Assembly: GCA_009746045.1 (NCBI GenBank)
Contig: RPFO01000065.1
Location: forward strand, 7,379,862-7,443,861
DNA: 64,000 nt
Direction: 5' to 3'
Source of the DNA: Mesostigma viride
Lineage: Eukaryota > Streptophyta > Mesostigmatophyceae > Mesostigmatales > Mesostigmataceae
Under the pieces are notes generated by a model. It was not told the origin of the DNA and ran no database searches. It saw nothing but the letters and a program-made list of their open reading frames with translations. Below are positions 62,301 to 64,000 of this stretch, piece after piece (within the stretch, counting starts at the first letter, position 1; each line of letters starts with the position of its first letter). A program made the position numbers and the translations under genes.

Positions 62301-64000
62301 GATATGAATGCCACAGGGTTTACCAAAGTTTTGCTAGTATTGGCTTGGCTTGCCTTGGCTTGCCTTGCCTTGCCTTGCCTTGCCTTGCCTTGCCTTGCCT
62401 TGCCTTGCCTTGCCTTGCCTTGCCTTGCCTTGCCTTGCCTTGCCTTGCCTTGCCTTGCCTTGCCTTGCCTTGCCTTGCCTTGCCTTGCCTTGCCTTGCCT
62501 TGCCTTGCCTTGCCTTGCCTTGCCTTGCCTTGCCTTGCCTTGCCTTGCCTTGCCTTGCCTTGCCTTGCCTTGCCTTGCCTTGCCTTGCCTTGCCTTGCCT
62601 TGCCTTGCCTTGCCTTGCCTTGCCTTGCCTTGCCTTGCCTTGCCTTGCCTTGCCTTGCCTTGCCTTGCCTTGCCTTGCCTTGCCTTGCCTTGCCTTGCCT
62701 TGCCTTGCCTTGCCTTGCCTTGCCTTGCCTTGCCTTGCCTTGCCTTGCCTTGCCTTGCCTTGCCTTGCCTTGCCTTGCCTTGCCTTGCCTTGCCTTGCCT
62801 TGCCTTGCCTTGCCTTGCCTTGCCTTGCCTTGCCTTGCCTTGCCTTGCCTCGCCTCGCCTCGCCTCGCCTCGCCTCGCCTCGCCTCGCCTCGCCTCGCCT
62901 CGCCTCGCCTCGCCTCGCCTCGCCTCGCCTCGCCTCGCCTCGCCTCGCCTCGCCTCGCCTCGCCTCGCCTCGCCTCGCCTCGCCTCGCCTCGCCTCGCCT
63001 CGCCTCGCCTCGCCTCGCCTCGCCTCGCCTCGCCTCGCCTCGCCTCGCCTCGCCTCGCCTCGCCTCGCCTCGCCTCGCCTCGCCTCGCCTCGCCTCGCCT
63101 CGCCTCGCCTCGCCTCGCCTCGCCTCGCCTCGCCTCGCCTCGCCTCGCCTCGCCTCGCCTCGCCTCGCCTCGCCTCGCCTCGCCTCGCCTCGCCTCGCCT
63201 CGCCTCGCCTCGCCTCGCCTCGCCTCGCCTCGCCTCGCCTCGCCTCGCCTCGCCTCGCCTCGCCTCGCCTCGCCTCGCCTCGCCTCGCCTCGCCTCGCCT
63301 CGCCTCGCCTCGCCTCGCCTCGCCTCGCCTCGCCTCGCCTCGCCTCGCCTCGCCTCGCCTCGCCTCGCCTCGCCTCGCCTCGCCTCGCCTCGCCTCGCCT
63401 CGCCTCGCCTCGCCTCGCCTCGCCTCGCCTCGCCTCGCCTCGCCTCGCCTCGCCTCGCCTCGCCTCGCCTCGCCTCGCCTCGCCTCGCCTCGCCTCGCCT
63501 CGCCTCGCCTCGCCTCGCCTCGCCTCGCCTCGCCTCGCCTCGCCTCGCCTCGCCTCGCCTCGCCTCGCCTCGCCTCGCCTCGCCTCGCCTCGCCTCGCCT
63601 CGCCTCGCCTCGCCTCGCCTCGCCTCGCCTCGCCTCGCCTCGCCTCGCCTCGCCTCGCCTCGCCTCGCCTCGCCTCGCCTCGCCTCGCCTCGCCTCGCCT
63701 CGCCTCGCCTCGCCTCGCCTCGCCTCGCCTCGCCTCGCCTCGCCTCGCCTCGCCTCGCCTCGCCTCGTCTCGTCTCGTCTCGTCTCGTCTCGTCTCGTCT
63801 CGTCTCGTCTCGTCTCGTCTCGTCTCGTCTTGTCTTGTCTTGTCATGTCTTGTCTTGTCTTGTCTTGTCTTGTCTTGTCTTGTCTTGTCTTGTCTTGTCT
63901 GGGCTTTGCGAGGGGAACCCCTTGTTGGAATGGGTCAGATTCCAAATCCTGAAAATCCTGCCCATTACATTCCCTGTTGCTATATCGTCATGCATCAGAC
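41365..64000 (+). CDS. UBR-box / RING-H2 E3 ubiquitin ligase, UBR1-PRT6-like (3'-partial gene, 21 exons seen)
   Basis: Giant N-recognin-type E3 ligase: the UBR box would bind destabilising N-termini and the RING-H2 would recruit an E2. Exons: 41365-41394 (tentative start), 41549-41908, 42939-43202, 43959-44138, 44789-44962, 45442-45561, 46319-46469, 47144-47511, 48227-49177, 49453-49634, 50147-50372, 51071-51219, 51752-51857, 52494-53102, 53538-54176, 54571-56193, 58091-58277, 58859-58910, 59324-60182, 60585-60742, 61626-62189. All junctions are GT-AG and phases agree, except for one apparent missing base in exon 54571-56193. About 2,650 residues are seen. Order: UBR box, helical body with the 'PvSFHLP.hR' block, winged-helix-like segment, split RING-H2, C-terminal helical region. 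The C-terminal UBR cap domain lies beyond the window. Introns not listed separately hold nothing recognised. Confidence 0.93.
41549..41908 (+). CDS. UBR ligase exon: N-terminus and first half of UBR box
   Basis: Acceptor ttagcag, donor gtaagt, phase 0 at both ends. After about 95 mostly helical residues comes GVCGVVWGKNEIAYRCSTCS. These are the CGxV...YRCxTC zinc ligands that open every UBR box. Confidence 0.92.
42939..43202 (+). CDS. UBR ligase exon: second half of UBR box
   Basis: Acceptor cctgcag, donor gtgagt, phase 0 at both ends. DSTCAICVACF, NHEGHDYAMIHTGGGCCDCG and AWKVDGFCRKH complete the UBR zinc finger with all Cys/His ligands present. The acidic and glycine residues that line the degron pocket also appear conserved (H-x-G-H, GGGCCDCGD). 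About 40 linker residues follow. Confidence 0.95.
43959..44138 (+). CDS. UBR ligase exon: helical segment after UBR box
   Basis: Acceptor catggcag, donor gtgcgt, 60 codons, phase 0 at both ends. It encodes FTQACSDWLLRLCSQGDSLL and LVAHCFCDGHQNLTKGLM, which resembles the region of UBR1/PRT6 following the UBR box. Confidence 0.87.
44789..44962 (+). CDS. UBR ligase exon: conserved 'FKLLgD..FKY.FA..fvq.YP' block
   Basis: Acceptor ccttgcag, donor gtgtga, phase 0 at both ends. LFFKLLGDPDFKYQFATIFV and QLYPALL are a diagnostic UBR1-family stretch. The last 18 exon bases plus donor are tandemly repeated (44945-44966, 44967-44988). The first donor is chosen because the second would bring in a stop. 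Confidence 0.92.
45442..45561 (+). CDS. UBR ligase exon: 'VQ-lFTvPTL' block
   Basis: Acceptor tgtctag, donor gtaggg, 40 codons, phase 0 at both ends. LFTVPTLTPRLVKEAGLLDI and LLNTLCTLL directly continue the SVQ ending of the previous exon, exactly as in UBR1-type proteins. Confidence 0.92.
46319..46469 (+). CDS. UBR ligase exon: 'DLRYtLt' block
   Basis: Acceptor ttccacag, donor gtaagt; phase 0 to 1. VGLDLRYTLTHVE and LGNWLRILSMVQG match the UBR-family 'DL.YiL.....W.......fl..l...QGM' line, completed by GMNPQHRE in the next exon. Confidence 0.9.
47144..47511 (+). CDS. UBR ligase exon: helical body with Gly/Asp-rich loop
   Basis: Acceptor ccccgcag, donor gtcagt; phase 1 to 0. It starts MNPQHREARFHVTYEDVKWT and continues AFYLVGHLVVIHRLLVAGIC, with a low-complexity loop (47280-47460) before YAMETCFMALMH. 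Confidence 0.88.
48227..49177 (+). CDS. UBR ligase exon: long variable loop and 'PVSFHLPmHR' block
   Basis: Acceptor gccaccag, donor gtagct, 317 codons, phase 0 at both ends. Residues 1-245 are mostly Gly/Ala/Glu-rich insertion. The conserved core is then WVSMPFDVSREPVSFHLPMH followed by RLLALLL, the best-conserved non-zinc motif of the family. Confidence 0.9.
49453..49634 (+). CDS. UBR ligase exon: 'MWRRNG' block
   Basis: Acceptor cctgccag, donor gtacgc; phase 0 to 2. VNAGMWRRNGMSIVEMQALY and LDLFVTQWCAVVLPPDQFV match the UBR1/PRT6 'q..agmWrrNG.....q...Y........DlD.fllQ..a...dp..f...i..rF' line. Confidence 0.93.
49966..50146. repeat. CCCCTTGCCCC-type minisatellite at an acceptor
   Basis: Irregular units of about 13-19 bases (ccccttgccccgcccc, with cacccc and tcgctctg variants) fill the 180 bases before the exon acceptor at 50146. 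They provide an all-pyrimidine-rich tract for splicing. Confidence 0.9.
50147..50372 (+). CDS. UBR ligase exon: 'ml.ll..lv.eR' and winged-helix-like start
   Basis: Acceptor ccccccag supplies the last base of a Ser codon; donor gtgagg. EDMLSLLLRVTGERMFCG and AIRRELVQWLAVNDARHSRL correspond to UBR1 'm...li.l..eR...........ikrEiih.L.....shS.l...L'. Confidence 0.92.
51071..51219 (+). CDS. UBR ligase exon: winged-helix-like end
   Basis: Acceptor ccctgccag, donor gtgggt; phase 0 to 2. VAECLADVAVYRMPSGTDMG, RYTLRPEAWSELDLYYPRWN and KSDLQHA match the family line 'v...va.f........G.Y.Lk.e.w.e.d.y..h......q.a'. Confidence 0.92.
51752..51857 (+). CDS. UBR ligase exon: short conserved exon
   Basis: Acceptor gcccgcag, donor gtacat; phase 2 to 0. 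It encodes YEGIFRKSAVVEQLPRWKEP and GFHELYRILHTPQ, linking the winged-helix-like segment to the next helical repeat. Confidence 0.88.
52494..53102 (+). CDS. UBR ligase exon: helical segment with insertion
   Basis: Acceptor catgacag, donor gtgtgt, 203 codons, phase 0 at both ends. The start VAAMLRSIVHQSILGTGRAT and ALVIVALHTLALAI is family-like. A Ser/Thr/Gly-rich loop of about 80 residues follows (52620-52850), containing a repeated GKSTAAGHPGS-like unit. SLVMLLLELRRQLAKSWRGS comes at the end. Confidence 0.87.
53538..54176 (+). CDS. UBR ligase exon: pre-RING helix and first RING cysteines
   Basis: Acceptor catgcag, donor gtaggg, 213 codons, phase 0 at both ends. ELELLMRKVLDMLC is followed by a Gly/Ala/Pro-rich loop, then by KARQEAALAEMRARQAKFLA, the family's conserved basic helix before the RING. 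An acidic stretch and EVCAFCRNGAGSRPLCYMAL come next. CAFC supplies the first Cys pair of the RING-H2. Confidence 0.91.
54571..56193 (+). CDS. UBR ligase exon: acidic / repetitive insertion splitting the RING (apparent frameshift)
   Basis: Acceptor gccggcag, donor gtgcgg. The first 50 codons (RSKSLYLADRKAPNWDPTSA) match the PRT6-type sequence after the first RING cysteines. That frame meets a stop at 54784, while the next frame is open from before 54717 to 56216. A nine-G run at 54724-54732 is where the frames would join if one G were added. The insertion then holds a Glu/Asp run (54935-55090), Gly/Ala-rich parts and five 17-residue repeats (about 55500-55770). The donor at 56194 gives the phase needed by the next exon. 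Confidence 0.8.
55500..55775 (+). repeat. 51-bp coding tandem repeat (HIQVTGGDR units)
   Basis: Five diverged units starting about 55513, 55567, 55618, 55669 and 55720. Each encodes N-T/S-V/I-H/P-I-Q/E-V-x-G-G-D/E/S-R plus an Asn/Ala/Thr-rich spacer. Spacing is 51 bases (54 for the first), so reading frame is preserved. Confidence 0.85.
56194..58090. other. Intron of the UBR ligase gene
   Basis: 1.9 kb with no recognised element or gene; AT-richer than the exons. An in-frame stop at 56214 just inside the intron would end translation if the intron were retained. Confidence 0.6.
58091..58277 (+). CDS. UBR ligase exon: RING-H2 'CGH..H..C' core
   Basis: Acceptor ggtgtccag, donor gtatgc; phase 1 to 2. 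A Gly/Pro/His-rich lead (GGPRGGWPGDPHGPHGPH) is followed by VQVMSCGHMCHVDCMDRYFT and SLVQR. This has the Cys, His, His, Cys ligands of the RING-H2, as in UBR1/PRT6. Confidence 0.92.
58459..58563. repeat. CA-rich dinucleotide repeat
   Basis: Interrupted (CA)n / (TACACA)n in the intron between UBR exons 58091-58277 and 58859-58910. Confidence 0.9.
58859..58910 (+). CDS. UBR ligase exon: short RING linker
   Basis: Acceptor tgtcgcag, donor gtaagc; phase 2 to 0. It encodes HSQNELYQGANVINLEA between the CGHxxHxxC core and GEFLCPLC. Its length and position fit the loop of UBR RING-H2 domains. Confidence 0.88.
59324..60182 (+). CDS. UBR ligase exon: last RING cysteines and following region
   Basis: Acceptor gccaccag, donor gtgagt; phase 0 to 1. 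GEFLCPLCRRIANCLLPAIP gives the final Cys pair of the RING-H2 and the typical 'CRrlaN..lP..P' continuation. The rest is largely Pro/Ala/Gly-rich with a helical block ADVLVLVETLAWTVAAAEVG, counterpart of the 'l..TI...E......' helix of the family. Confidence 0.93.
60585..60742 (+). CDS. UBR ligase exon: helical segment after RING
   Basis: Acceptor gtgccgcag, donor gtatgc; phase 1 to 0. QHVLASIVRASAGASQERMV and LLVHLARVTGMSRMAWLSRQ form two amphipathic helices. Family-level similarity is weak but phase, splice sites and codon bias are clear. Confidence 0.85.
61626..62189 (+). CDS. UBR ligase exon: 'LLPP..' to 'LFYsmaVLQ' region
   Basis: Acceptor tctgcag, donor gtgggt, 188 codons, phase 0 at both ends. 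DMVFRELLRSLLPP opens it, a loop with an Asp run (NNDDDDEM) lies in the middle, and LFDDLLALFYSMAVLQ closes it. PRT6/UBR1 have a similar 'hl...lfy.v.vvQ' helix there. It is the last coding exon in the window; the gene continues to the right. Confidence 0.88.
62343..63900. repeat. Pentanucleotide satellite in four homogeneous blocks
   Basis: After a few TTGGC units: (TGCCT) 62361-62850, about 98 copies; (CGCCT) 62851-63765, about 183 copies; (CGTCT) 63766-63830, about 13; (TGTCT) 63831-63900, about 14 with one variant. Adjacent blocks differ by a single C/T exchange and the borders are sharp. It lies in the UBR gene intron after 62189. The very long open frames on both strands are repeat artefacts. 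Confidence 0.97.

Noticed and set aside
62207-63952. Frames of 581 and 541 residues (CLALP / ASPRL / GEARR repeats)
   Set aside because: Pure translations of the pentanucleotide satellite, open in every frame because the units contain no stop.

Overview
The window looks like nuclear DNA of a green alga or a similar microalga. Coding exons are GC-rich with strong G/C third positions. Genes are cut by many GT-AG introns of about 0.1-6 kb, and introns and spacers are full of simple repeats, minisatellites and decayed retroelements. The gene content (an IP3-receptor-type calcium channel, absent from land plants, next to a UBR-type N-degron ubiquitin ligase) fits a chlorophyte or prasinophyte. The species cannot be fixed from sequence alone. 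There is no sign of bacterial organisation.

Layout. (1) 1-1472: end of an intron, with hairpins and an 86-bp direct repeat bracketing about 0.5 kb. (2) 1473-34630, plus strand: a very large IP3 receptor / ryanodine-type Ca2+ release channel in 21 exons that I could phase together, running off the left edge so that the N-terminal ligand-binding part is missing. At least 3,398 residues lie in the window. Its introns carry (GGGT)n, (GGGGGAA)n and (CCCCT)n tracts, a LINE 3' fragment inside a 21-bp minisatellite, a 502-bp MITE candidate and, in the last long intron, an antisense Ty3/gypsy-like retroelement that itself holds a 458-bp MITE. (3) 34631-39254: a repeat graveyard with a LINE reverse transcriptase pseudogene, a 41-bp LINE tail with 16-bp target duplication, a tRNA-Leu-like SINE head, a LINE ORF1-like pseudogene and a dispersed CACGTG/TTAATTAA motif. 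(4) 39255-39632, minus strand: a small single-pass membrane protein. (5) 41365 to beyond 64000, plus strand: a giant UBR-box / RING-H2 E3 ligase related to UBR1/UBR2 and plant PRT6, 21 exons in the window, C-terminus off the right edge, with a 1.56-kb pentanucleotide satellite in its last visible intron.

How the parts relate. The two large genes are independent: one would release Ca2+ from internal stores, the other would recognise N-terminal degrons and ubiquitylate their carriers. The small minus-strand gene and the UBR gene are divergent and may share the 39.6-41.4 kb spacer as a promoter region. The most notable protein-level points are the non-canonical pore filter of the channel, and the RING finger of the ligase, which is split by a roughly 600-residue acidic and repetitive insertion.
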